NCBI GenBank assembly: GCA_945916625.1
Contig: CAMEGY010000007.1
Coordinates: 1-14,054, forward strand
Source: an uncultured Anaerococcus sp.
Lineage (GTDB): Bacteria > Bacillota_A > Clostridia > Tissierellales > Peptoniphilaceae
Direction: 5' to 3'
Length of the DNA: 14,054 nt
Below are positions 1 to 7,154 of this stretch, in pieces. The position numbers and the translations under genes were made by a program. Position 1 is the stretch's first letter. Each line of letters opens with the position of its first letter. Under the pieces are notes generated by a model that was not told the origin of the DNA, did no database searches, and saw nothing but the letters and a program-made list of their open reading frames with translations.

Positions 1-831
1 TATAGATTGAACAACTCCGTTAAGAGCGTTTAATTTTATTGTGTAATTGTCATCCGTTTCTAGATAATAGGATTTAATTGTGTTTTCTGTATTATTTTCA
101 TCTTCTTTTAGTTTATCTTTAAAAACATTCTTTATATCGTAGATGGAATCTTCTAGCTTTATACCCATGATCTCAAAATCCCTATTATTGTTAATTACTG
201 CAGCGTTAAGTCTTTTTATCTGAGTATTATCTATATTTTCCTTATCTGTATTAGGATCAAAAAATGCCTCTAAGAGGTAAAATTCCCTATAAACCTCCTT
301 GTTCATACCATCAGTAAACCAGGTTGGTTTTGGATCAAAGGATTTTCCCATCCTGGATATGGTTGCAACAAGTTCCTTGTTTTGTTCTTTTAAGCTATAG
401 CTAAAGCCATTTTCTTCAAAGTCTTTTAGGCTAAGGGGAAATTTATAGATTTCTCCTTCTATAATAAACGAAGAATCTCTCTTAAATTTTGTTGTATTGC
501 CCTTATCAGGTGCTGATGTGATATAGGGATTTTCAATAGGTGCAAGAACTATTTCAGCACCCATAAGGATTGGGTAGGAGAAGACCATGATTAGATTTAG
601 GACTGCAAGTAGCAAAATATTTCCCCTAAATTGCTTGTTTACACCATCTATAATAGCAATGAGTGAGGCTATTGTGCCTAGGATTGCATTTATAAAGCAA
701 GCAAGTTTGAGTGGTCTATCAAAACCTAAAAAATCTATATAAGAATATCTAAAGATAAAACAAATTACTAAAATACCAAGGCCTAGGATAAGGCTTGCAG
801 TATAAATTATTTTTTTGTCAAAATACTTCAT
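1..831 (-). CDS. Unrecognised membrane protein, C-terminus outside window
   Basis: I do not recognise the family. From the ATG at 831, 277 codons are open to base 1 without a stop, so the C-terminus is missing. Three hydrophobic stretches lie at about residues 9-27, 43-61 and 71-97, followed by a long soluble part of about 180 residues. The first helix has no lipobox-like cysteine arrangement that I trust. The soluble part reads like two small repeats common in Firmicutes membrane or lipoproteins: a FPLSLKDFEENG segment near 131-142, and a GIKLEDSIYDIKNVF segment near 223-237 followed by YTIKLNALNGVVQSI near 263-277. The second resembles SmpA/BLIP-like modules in pattern only. GAGGAG at 838-843 sits six bases before the start. 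It is divergent from the threonine ammonia-lyase gene and shares its promoter region. Coding is clear; function is unknown. Confidence 0.85.
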   Translation of the reverse strand, partial: MKYFDKKIIYTASLILGLGILVICFIFRYSYIDFLGFDRPLKLACFINAILGTIASLIAIIDGVNKQFRGNILLLAVLNLIMVFSYPILMGAEIVLAPIENPYITSAPDKGNTTKFKRDSSFIIEGEIYKFPLSLKDFEENGFSYSLKEQNKELVATISRMGKSFDPKPTWFTDGMNKEVYREFYLLEAFFDPNTDKENIDNTQIKRLNAAVINNNRDFEIMGIKLEDSIYDIKNVFKDKLKEDENNTENTIKSYYLETDDNYTIKLNALNGVVQSI

Positions 832-868
832 TTGTTTCTCCTCTTAATTAGTATAAAATCTTAGCTTG

Positions 869-897
869 ATTTTACACTTTTCTTAAAAAAATTACAA
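869..897 (-). promoter_or_regulatory. Promoter for the minus-strand membrane protein gene
   Basis: On the minus strand TTGTAA (892-897) and TAAAAT (869-874) are separated by 17 bases, a reasonable SigA-type promoter. It would give a leader of roughly 30 nt before the ATG at 831. It overlaps the opposing promoter of the ilvA operon. Confidence 0.5.
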
Positions 898-911
898 ATT
901 AATGTTATAAT
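883..911 (+). promoter_or_regulatory. Extended -10 promoter of the ilvA operon
   Basis: A perfect TATAAT lies at 906-911 and is preceded by TG plus one base, making an extended -10. The -35 (TTAAAA, 883-888, 17-base spacer) is poor, which extended -10 promoters tolerate. The predicted mRNA start is near 918, giving a leader of about 60 nt. Confidence 0.65.
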
Positions 912-922
912 TAAAATAGTTA

Positions 923-942
923 AGTGGATCTAAAAAACCACT
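923..942 (+). other. Small hairpin in the ilvA leader
   Basis: AGTGG (923-927) can pair with CCACT (938-942) around a ten-base loop. An alternative outer pairing is TTAAGT (920-925) with ACTTAA (955-960). The two are mutually exclusive at the left arm. No T-box or riboswitch motif is seen, and the leader is too short for one. The stems are weak and may be chance. Confidence 0.25.
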
Positions 943-977
943 ACATATAATTGTACTTAATCAAATAAGGAGGAATT

Positions 978-2162
978 ATGTTTGATTTTAAAAGAGCTAA
1001 AGAGAGAGTTGACGAAGTAATTAACCCAACACATTTAATCTATTCTGAGGTATTTTCTAATGAATCTAATAACAACGTTTACATAAAACCAGAAAACCTT
1101 CAAAAAACTGGATCATTTAAGCTAAGAGGGGCCTACAACAAGTTGTCTAAACTTGATAAGGATGCAGCTGATAAGGGGATTATAACTGCTTCTGCAGGTA
1201 ACCACGCCCAAGGTGTTGCATTTTCTGCCCAAAAACTTGGTATGAAGGCTGTAATCTGCATGCCTGAACATACTCCGATGATTAAAGTAGACGGTACCTT
1301 AAAATATGGAGCAGAAGTTGTCCTTTATGGACAAAGCTTTGACGAATGTAAGGAACACGCCTTAAAACTTGCTGAGGAAAATGCTTACACATTCATCCCG
1401 CCTTTTGATGACCTAGACGTAATAGAAGGCCAAGGTACAATCGGTCTTGAGATTGTTGAGGAATTAAAATACGTTGACTATGTCCTAGTACCAGTAGGTG
1501 GTGGAGGACTTATTTCAGGTGTTGCAAAAAGCCTAAAACAAATTTCGCCTCTAATTAAGGTCATAGGTGTCGAGCCATATTCTGCAAGAAGTATGAAGGA
1601 AGCTGTAAAGGCTGGCCACATTGTAACCCTAGATGGAGTTGACACAATCGCAGACGGTACAGCTGTTGCTACAGTTGGTAAGCTAAACTACGATATTTCA
1701 AAAGATTATGTAGATGACTGGATTACTGTTACAGACGAAGAAATCCTTATGTCCTTTATCAAACTAATCGAAAAACACAAACTAATAGCAGAACCATCAG
1801 GTATTCTTCCACTAGCAGCCCTTGATAAATTAAATTTCTTCAACAAAAATGTGGTTTGCCTGGTATCTGGGGGTAATATAGATATGTCCTTCATTTCCCA
1901 ATTAATAAATAGGGGTCTATATGAAACAGGACGAATCATGAGAATAGAAGTAGAAATAGCAAATATTCCAGGCAAGCTCCAAGGACTTTTGACAGAAATT
2001 GCAGAAACAAAGGCCAACGTAATCTCTATAGAGCATGATGGCTTTAAGGAAGCAAGCAGATTTAAGAATATAAATGTCGAATTAACCCTTGAAACAAACG
2101 GCAAAGAGCATGCCAAAAAAATTAGAGAAGTAATAGCAAAGAAGGGATACATCGTACATTGA
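978..2162 (+). CDS. ilvA: Threonine ammonia-lyase, single-ACT form
   Basis: PLP-dependent deamination of L-threonine to 2-oxobutanoate and ammonia, either the first step to isoleucine or a catabolic route. The 394-residue protein starts at an ATG with AAGGAGG at 967-973. The fold-type II PLP core spans about residues 1-315: TGSFKLRGAYNK carries the Schiff-base lysine (K48), SAGNHAQG lies near 72-79, the phosphate-binding glycine loop GGGGL is at 174-178, and SGGN at 297-300. An ACT domain occupies about 320-394, beginning MRIEVEIANIPGKLQG. This matches the medium-length threonine ammonia-lyases of about 400 residues with one C-terminal ACT domain. It is longer than catabolic TdcB (about 330, no ACT) and shorter than classical IlvA (about 510, two ACT-like domains). 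The ACT domain suggests feedback by an amino acid, but which one is not visible. Its stop overlaps the murE start by 4 bp. Biosynthetic versus catabolic role is undecided. Confidence 0.93.
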   Translation: MFDFKRAKERVDEVINPTHLIYSEVFSNESNNNVYIKPENLQKTGSFKLRGAYNKLSKLDKDAADKGIITASAGNHAQGVAFSAQKLGMKAVICMPEHTPMIKVDGTLKYGAEVVLYGQSFDECKEHALKLAEENAYTFIPPFDDLDVIEGQGTIGLEIVEELKYVDYVLVPVGGGGLISGVAKSLKQISPLIKVIGVEPYSARSMKEAVKAGHIVTLDGVDTIADGTAVATVGKLNYDISKDYVDDWITVTDEEILMSFIKLIEKHKLIAEPSGILPLAALDKLNFFNKNVVCLVSGGNIDMSFISQLINRGLYETGRIMRIEVEIANIPGKLQGLLTEIAETKANVISIEHDGFKEASRFKNINVELTLETNGKEHAKKIREVIAKKGYIVH

Positions 2163-3589
2163 TAAAATTTAGTGAACTAGTAAGAAAAATTGAATATCTA
2201 GACATTGTCCATGGCCTAGACTTTGATATAGAGGGAGTATCTAATAATTCCCAAAAAATAGTGGAAAATTATATATTTGTGGCTGTCAAGGGCTCCATCT
2301 TTGACGGCCACAGATATATTGATGAGGCAATCAAAAAAGGAGCTAGGGCAATAATTCACACGGAAGAAATAGACTATAGGGATGGTATTTCCTACCTTAG
2401 GGTGGTAGATCCTAGAAAGACCCTAGCAGATGTTTCAAATATAATTACAGACTTTCCATCAAGAAAGCTAAAACTTGTAGGAGTGACAGGCACTAACGGC
2501 AAGACTACTACATCTAAACTAGTAGCCTATCTTATCAATAAACTTTTTGGTAAATGTGCAAATCTTGGTACCGACGGAGGAATTTTAGGGGATAAAGTCA
2601 TGGAAACCTCAAATACCACTCCAGATATAACTGAGATAAATGACTTTTTAGACAAATGCATAGAAAATAATATAGAATATGCGACCTTAGAAGCATCAAG
2701 TCACGGTCTTGATCAAAAAAGGCTAGAAGGTGTCCACTTTGAAGTAGGAATTTTTAATAACCTATCGACAGAGCACCTAGACTACCATAAGACTATGGAA
2801 AATTATTTTGAAGCCAAAATGAAGCTTCTAGAAAACTCAGAAATGACAGTTAGCAACATGGATGATGAGTGGACAGAGAAAGTAATAGAGAGATTTTCAC
2901 ATACAATTACCTTTGGTAAGTCAGAAAAAGCCCATGTAAGAGCCACAGAAATAATAAAAAACGATAAGGGCACAAATTTTAAAATCGATGGAGTAGATTT
3001 TTTTATAAAAACAATAGCTGATTTTGAGCTTTATAACTATCTAGCAGCCATCACAACTCTTAAGATAATGGGAGCGAGCCTTGAGGAAATAAGCAAGGTC
3101 ATAGGAGAATTTCCTGGTGTAGGATCTAGGTTTGAACGCATAGATAATAATAGAAACCTTAATCTAATAGTAGATTTTGCCCATACTCCAAAGGCCTTTG
3201 AGGAGATATTTAAGAGCCTGCCAGAAGATAAACGCAAAATAGCGGTTTTTGGTATCCAAGGCGATAGGAATGAAGAATTTAGACAGCTTATAGGAAAAAT
3301 TGTTTCGGATTTTGGCGTCTATGCCATAATTACAACTGACGATCCTAAATTTGATACCTATGAAAATATTTCAAAAGACATAGTAGCTGGGATGAGTGAA
3401 AATTACGGTGACTATAGCCTAGTAAAAGATAGGAAAGACGCTATAAAGGCTGCAATAAATATGGCTAAAGAAGGTGATTATGTTCTCTTTATGGGCAAGG
3501 GAGAAGAAGACTTTATAAAGTTAAATGGAAATGAAAAAACACCTTGGTCCGAAAAAGAAGCTATAAGGGAAGTTTTGTTAGACTTATGA
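2159..3589 (+). CDS. murE: UDP-MurNAc-tripeptide ligase, MurE type
   Basis: Cytoplasmic ATP-dependent ligase adding the third stem-peptide amino acid to UDP-MurNAc-L-Ala-D-Glu. Start is a TTG overlapping the ilvA stop by 4 bp; GAAGGG ends 12 bases upstream, slightly far. The 476 residues show the Mur ligase order: N-terminal UDP-binding domain (about 1-95), ATP loop GVTGTNGKTTT (108-118), ASSHGLDQ (179-186), a YFEAK segment whose K220 fits the carbamylated lysine, NYLAAI (293-298), and the C-terminal domain from about 325 with DFAHTP (339-344) and GDRNE (368-372). The position of the diaminopimelate-recognising DNPR motif reads DDPK (394-397), so the substrate is probably L-lysine or ornithine rather than meso-diaminopimelate. 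That is inferred from family knowledge. The usual G-G-D-R loop is FGIQGDR. Its place between amino-acid enzymes is unusual for murE. A paralogue with another amino acid substrate cannot be excluded. Confidence 0.88.
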   Translation: MIKFSELVRKIEYLDIVHGLDFDIEGVSNNSQKIVENYIFVAVKGSIFDGHRYIDEAIKKGARAIIHTEEIDYRDGISYLRVVDPRKTLADVSNIITDFPSRKLKLVGVTGTNGKTTTSKLVAYLINKLFGKCANLGTDGGILGDKVMETSNTTPDITEINDFLDKCIENNIEYATLEASSHGLDQKRLEGVHFEVGIFNNLSTEHLDYHKTMENYFEAKMKLLENSEMTVSNMDDEWTEKVIERFSHTITFGKSEKAHVRATEIIKNDKGTNFKIDGVDFFIKTIADFELYNYLAAITTLKIMGASLEEISKVIGEFPGVGSRFERIDNNRNLNLIVDFAHTPKAFEEIFKSLPEDKRKIAVFGIQGDRNEEFRQLIGKIVSDFGVYAIITTDDPKFDTYENISKDIVAGMSENYGDYSLVKDRKDAIKAAINMAKEGDYVLFMGKGEEDFIKLNGNEKTPWSEKEAIREVLLDL

Positions 3590-4809
3590 GAACAGTTTTG
3601 TTAGGCGGGGGTGTTGCAGGTTTATTTTTTGCAAACCTCTTTGATGGTGAGCTTTTAATCATCGAAAAAAATGACTCTGCTGGAAGGAAACTTTTAGCCA
3701 CAGGCAACGGCAGGTGCAACTTCACCAACCTAAATCTAAAATTAAACAATTACCACTCCACGGGAGGAGAATTTTATAAATACGCCTTAGAAAAATATGA
3801 CAACCAAGACCTGATTTCTTTTCTAAATGGTCTTGGTATTCTAACGACACACCTGCCTTCAGGTAGGTGCTATCCACAAACCCTAAGCAGTAAGACTATC
3901 AGAGATATCTTGCTTTTAAATTCTAAGGCTAAATTTATGTACGAAACAGAAGTTATTGATATTGATTTTGAAAACCGCCTTTTAATCACAAACAAAGCTA
4001 AGATTCCTTTTGATAGGCTAATAATTGCGACTGGTGGAATGAGCCTTAAGGGTTCTGGTTCTGATGGGAAAATTTTTGAAATAATCAAAGATAAGCACAA
4101 AATAACCAGGCTTTCCTATGCAATTACAAATTATAAGACTGAAAATCCTCTATCAAAAAAAGCCAAGGGAGTCAGAGTAACAGCCAAGGCAAGTCTTTTT
4201 GTGGACGGAAATTTACTAAAAGAATCCACAGACGACATAATTTTTCAATCCTACGGTCTAACTGGTACTGCTATCTTAGATCTTTCAAACCACATATCCT
4301 ATGCTTTGTTTGAAAAAAGGGATATCTGGGTATCTATAGACTTGCTTGAAGATTATTCAGAAGGGAAATTATTTGAGATAATTAAAAATCTTTCAAAAAA
4401 TAATCCGGAAAGAACTATAGAAGAAATTTTGATGGGATTTTTGAATAAAAAACTCATTGAAGATATCCTAAAAAGAGTAAAATTAAAAAGTAAGACTTGG
4501 GTAAAAAATCTTAGGGATGATGATATTAGAAAGCTAATCAAAACAATAAAGAACCTGAGATTTAAAATCATAGCTATAAACGATGAGGAAAATGCCCAAG
4601 TGACCATAGGTGGTGTCGATACTAGCCTTGTGGATGATAAAACTTTCGAATCAAAAATTATACCAGCTTTATATTTTATTGGCGAAGTCCTAGATGTGGA
4701 CGGCGATTGTGGCGGCTACAATATCCAGTGGGCCTATTCGTCTGCCAAGGCTTGTGCGAAAAACCTCAGTAGGGTTAAGAGAGGGGAATTCAATGTTAAA
4801 GATAAATAG
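3586..4809 (+). CDS. HI0933/BaiN-family FAD-dependent oxidoreductase
   Basis: A soluble flavoprotein of 407 residues. I use the ATG at 3586, which overlaps the murE stop as ATGA and puts the dinucleotide-binding strand at the N-terminus: VLLGGGVAGL (4-13). A longer TTG-started frame would lie inside murE and is rejected. Family hallmarks are AGRKLLATGNGRCNFTN (32-48), ATGGMSLKGSGSDG (148-161), YGLTGTAIL (223-231) and the C-terminal block IGGVDTSLVD (341-350) with GEVLDVDGDCGGYNIQWA (366-383), which completes the FAD site. This is the HI0933-like family (YhiN, BaiN; often named aminoacetone oxidase family). BaiN of bile-acid-converting clostridia is linked to reductive steps, but most members have no proven substrate. 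Nothing here supports bile-acid chemistry. It overlaps the next gene by 17 bp and is the third gene of the operon. Confidence 0.87.
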   Translation: MRTVLLGGGVAGLFFANLFDGELLIIEKNDSAGRKLLATGNGRCNFTNLNLKLNNYHSTGGEFYKYALEKYDNQDLISFLNGLGILTTHLPSGRCYPQTLSSKTIRDILLLNSKAKFMYETEVIDIDFENRLLITNKAKIPFDRLIIATGGMSLKGSGSDGKIFEIIKDKHKITRLSYAITNYKTENPLSKKAKGVRVTAKASLFVDGNLLKESTDDIIFQSYGLTGTAILDLSNHISYALFEKRDIWVSIDLLEDYSEGKLFEIIKNLSKNNPERTIEEILMGFLNKKLIEDILKRVKLKSKTWVKNLRDDDIRKLIKTIKNLRFKIIAINDEENAQVTIGGVDTSLVDDKTFESKIIPALYFIGEVLDVDGDCGGYNIQWAYSSAKACAKNLSRVKRGEFNVKDK

Positions 4810-6085
4810 AAAACTAAGAGAAATGAGAGATAATGGAGAGAGCATCAAGCTTGCAATAATTGGTTGCGGCAAGATGGGTGCATCTCTTGTAAGCCAACTA
4901 TCAAAGCTAGACGCTATGGAAGTTAAGCTTATTGTTGATAGGAATCCCCAAAAGGCCATAAAAGCCCTTGTAAATGCAGGGATTGCTGAAGATAAGATAA
5001 TCTTTACAGATGACTATAACGAAGGCTATGAAGTCTTAGAAAAAGGCTATGTTGCAGTATCTACAAACTATAGGCTTGCTTACAAACTCCTTCAGATAAA
5101 TGCGGTAGTAGATTGCACGGGAAATCCTTCATTTGGTGCGGTAATTGCTCGTAAAACTATCCAATACCACAAGCACATGATAAGTTTCAATGTGGAATGT
5201 GATGCCGTTGTAGGACCTGTCCTTCATGATATGGCAAAAAAAGCTGGTGTAGTTTATACAGGCATCCTAGGCGATGAACCTGGAGCAATCATAGACCTAG
5301 TAGACAATGCCTACGGCATGGGTCTTGAGGTTTTAGTAGCAGCTAAGGGTAAAAACAATCCATTAGACAACTATGCCACAGCTGAAAGTCTTGCAGAAGA
5401 AGCCAAGGCCAAAAAGCTATCTCCAAGGATGCTTACATCCTTTGTTGATGGGACAAACACCATGATGGAGCTAAATGTAGTATGTAATGCCCTTGGATTT
5501 TTACCAGATACATTTGGCTGTCATGGGATAGATACAAACCCAGAAAAAGCATTAGAAGACTTTAGGCTAAAAAATGAGGGAGGAATTTTAAACTCTTATG
5601 GAGTTGTAGAATTCTCACCAGGTATGGCACCAGGAGTATTTATAATAGTGACAAGCGACCAAGAAGATGTCAAAGATCTGATGAAGTTCTTAGGCTTTGG
5701 CGATGGACCAAATTATTTATTATATAGGCCATACCACCTAACAAGTCTTGAAGCACCAATCACCATCTACAATGCTGTTGTAGAAAATGAACCAACCATA
5801 GCCCCAATCCACGGCCAAGTTGCAGATACAGTTGCAATTGCGAAAAGGGATATCAAAAAAGGTGAAAAACTAGACGGTATTGGCTCTGATAAAGTATTTG
5901 GCAAACTTACAAGCCACGATAGGTCAATCCACGAAGGCCTTCTACCAATAGGTATAATCACATCAAAAACCGAAGCAATTGTCGATATTCCAAAGGATAC
6001 AGTAATAGATATGTCCATGGTAAAAATAGACGAAAAAGCAACCATTACTAGACTAAGAAGAAGACAAAACTCAATGAAACTATAA
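4793..6085 (+). CDS. Homoserine-dehydrogenase-like oxidoreductase with SAF domain
   Basis: A 430-residue NAD(P)-dependent oxidoreductase of the COG4091 type. The ATG at 4793 is chosen because GAGGGG (4781-4786) lies six bases upstream; 33 further in-frame codons upstream are only read-through within the preceding gene. The Rossmann motif IIGCGKMGASLV is at 22-33, VDCTGNPS at 106-113 and the conserved stretch VVYTGILGDEPGAIIDLV at 153-170, followed by SFVDGTNTMMELNVVCNALG (216-235). From about 345 the chain matches a SAF domain (AIAKRDIKKGEKLDGIG, then GLLPIGIITSKTEA). SAF domains are also found in sialic acid synthases and antifreeze proteins. The family is only predicted to be homoserine dehydrogenase; some members act on other hydroxy acids or sugars, so the substrate is open. 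As the last gene of the operon starting with threonine ammonia-lyase, homoserine/threonine metabolism is plausible but unproven. Confidence 0.85.
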   Translation: MLKINRKLREMRDNGESIKLAIIGCGKMGASLVSQLSKLDAMEVKLIVDRNPQKAIKALVNAGIAEDKIIFTDDYNEGYEVLEKGYVAVSTNYRLAYKLLQINAVVDCTGNPSFGAVIARKTIQYHKHMISFNVECDAVVGPVLHDMAKKAGVVYTGILGDEPGAIIDLVDNAYGMGLEVLVAAKGKNNPLDNYATAESLAEEAKAKKLSPRMLTSFVDGTNTMMELNVVCNALGFLPDTFGCHGIDTNPEKALEDFRLKNEGGILNSYGVVEFSPGMAPGVFIIVTSDQEDVKDLMKFLGFGDGPNYLLYRPYHLTSLEAPITIYNAVVENEPTIAPIHGQVADTVAIAKRDIKKGEKLDGIGSDKVFGKLTSHDRSIHEGLLPIGIITSKTEAIVDIPKDTVIDMSMVKIDEKATITRLRRRQNSMKL

Positions 6086-6090
6086 ATCAT

Positions 6091-6121
6091 AACCGCAGGC
6101 AAGTTAGTCTGTGGTTTTTTT
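6091..6121 (+). terminator. Terminator of the ilvA-murE operon
   Basis: AACCGCAG (6091-6098) pairs with CTGTGGTT (6109-6116) in an 8 bp stem with one G-U pair and a ten-base loop. It runs straight into seven Ts at 6115-6121, six bases after the last stop codon. A classic intrinsic terminator. Confidence 0.88.
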
Positions 6122-6129
6122 ACATAAAT

Positions 6130-6157
6130 ATTACATGTATTTTACGAATTGTATAAT
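6130..6157 (+). promoter_or_regulatory. Promoter of the ABC transporter operon
   Basis: A perfect TATAAT at 6152-6157 lies 57 bases before the ATPase ATG, just after the upstream terminator. The -35 is weak: ATTACA at 6130-6135 with a 16-base spacer is the best candidate. GGGAGG at 6205-6210 is the ribosome binding site, four bases from the ATG. Confidence 0.55.
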
Positions 6158-6214
6158 AATTTAATATAAAATTTTATTAAGAATAAGGTAAATTGCTAAA
6201 GACCGGGAGGTTTT

Positions 6215-7153
6215 ATGGAAAATTTGATTGAAGTAAGAGGCCTTGTAAAAAAGTACAAAGAACTAATAGCTGTCGATAAGCTTGACCTAGATGTTAAAAA
6301 GGGTAGGATTTTAGGACTTTTAGGGCCCAATGGATCAGGTAAATCTACTACAATTAACTGTATACTAAGTCTTCTTAAAAATGATGGGGGAAGTGTAAAA
6401 ATCTATGGCAAGGAAATGAGTCCTGATGCCTATGATATAAAAGAGAAGATTGGTGTAGTTTTCCAAGAGGTAGGAGTCTATGACGAGCTAAATGTCTATG
6501 AAAATATAGATTATTTTTGCGGACTTTATATCAGGGATAAAAAGGAAAGAGAAAAGCTAATCCAAAGGACATTAGACCTTGTTGGCCTAAATGATTTTGT
6601 AAAATTCAAACCCAAAAAACTTTCGGGTGGCCTTTTGCGAAGACTGAATATAGCATGTGGCATAGCCCACAGACCTGAGATAATAATCCTTGATGAGCCA
6701 ACTGTAGCAGTAGATCCCCAATCAAGAAACAATATCTTAGAAGGTATTAAAAAACTAAACCAAGAAGGATCTACCATAATCTACACCTCCCACTACATGG
6801 AAGAGGTTCATTATTTGTGCGATGACATTGTTATAATTGATAAGGGCAGGGTAATTGCAAAGGGGACATCAAACGAGCTAAGGGAGATGATCCAAGTTAA
6901 TGAAAAAATTTCCTTTGTAGCTGATAATCTCTCTGACCAGCTGATTAATAAACTTAAAAACATGGACCATATTATAGATTTTTCCTATAAGGATGATACC
7001 TGCAAGATGACTTTTTCAAAAAGTGACGAGAAGCTTTTAAGTCTTGTAGAAATACTCACAGAATCAAAGGTAGAATATAGGTCGATAAATGTTGAAAAGC
7101 CGAGCTTAAATGACGTGTTTTTAGAGCTTGCGGGCAAGGATTTGAGGGACTAG
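6215..7153 (+). CDS. ABC-2 exporter ATP-binding protein
   Basis: The 312-residue cytoplasmic ATPase of an ABC-2 type exporter. Walker A GPNGSGKST is at 37-45, the Q-loop at VVFQEVG (81-87), the signature LSGGLLRRLN at 136-145, Walker B IIILDEPT at 156-163, the D-loop VAVDPQSR at 164-171 and the switch histidine in YTSHYMEE (190-197). The signature and D-loop match the DrrA/CcmA-like subgroup that serves ABC-2 permeases, except that the D-loop alanine (A165) replaces the glycine I would expect in EPTVGVDP. About 90 residues follow the core (from about 220), typical of this group. It is the first gene of a three-gene unit; one base separates its stop from the next ATG. The exported substrate cannot be read from sequence; drug, lipid or peptide export are all possible. 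Confidence 0.93.
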   Translation: MENLIEVRGLVKKYKELIAVDKLDLDVKKGRILGLLGPNGSGKSTTINCILSLLKNDGGSVKIYGKEMSPDAYDIKEKIGVVFQEVGVYDELNVYENIDYFCGLYIRDKKEREKLIQRTLDLVGLNDFVKFKPKKLSGGLLRRLNIACGIAHRPEIIILDEPTVAVDPQSRNNILEGIKKLNQEGSTIIYTSHYMEEVHYLCDDIVIIDKGRVIAKGTSNELREMIQVNEKISFVADNLSDQLINKLKNMDHIIDFSYKDDTCKMTFSKSDEKLLSLVEILTESKVEYRSINVEKPSLNDVFLELAGKDLRD

Positions 7154-7154
7154 T

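Noticed and set aside
850..855. TATACT on the minus strand as the -10 box of the membrane protein gene
   Set aside because: The transcript would start within the ribosome binding site at 838-843 and there is no matching -35. The pair at 869-897 is better placed.
912..977. T-box or other amino-acid riboswitch before ilvA
   Set aside because: The leader is only about 60 nt, with no T-box consensus and no terminator/antiterminator pair.
1706..2152. Long antisense open frame of about 148 codons inside the ilvA 3' half
   Set aside because: It lies opposite a gene with clear family motifs and has no ribosome binding site; its composition is that of a codon-complement shadow.
3544..3585. TTG-initiated 14-residue extension of the HI0933-family gene
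   Set aside because: It sits inside murE and would place extra residues before the N-terminal FAD-binding strand. The ATGA overlap at 3586 is the natural start.
4694..4792. 33-codon upstream extension of the SAF-domain oxidoreductase
   Set aside because: It is read-through within the conserved C-terminal FAD motif of the preceding gene. The ATG at 4793 has a well-placed GAGGGG.
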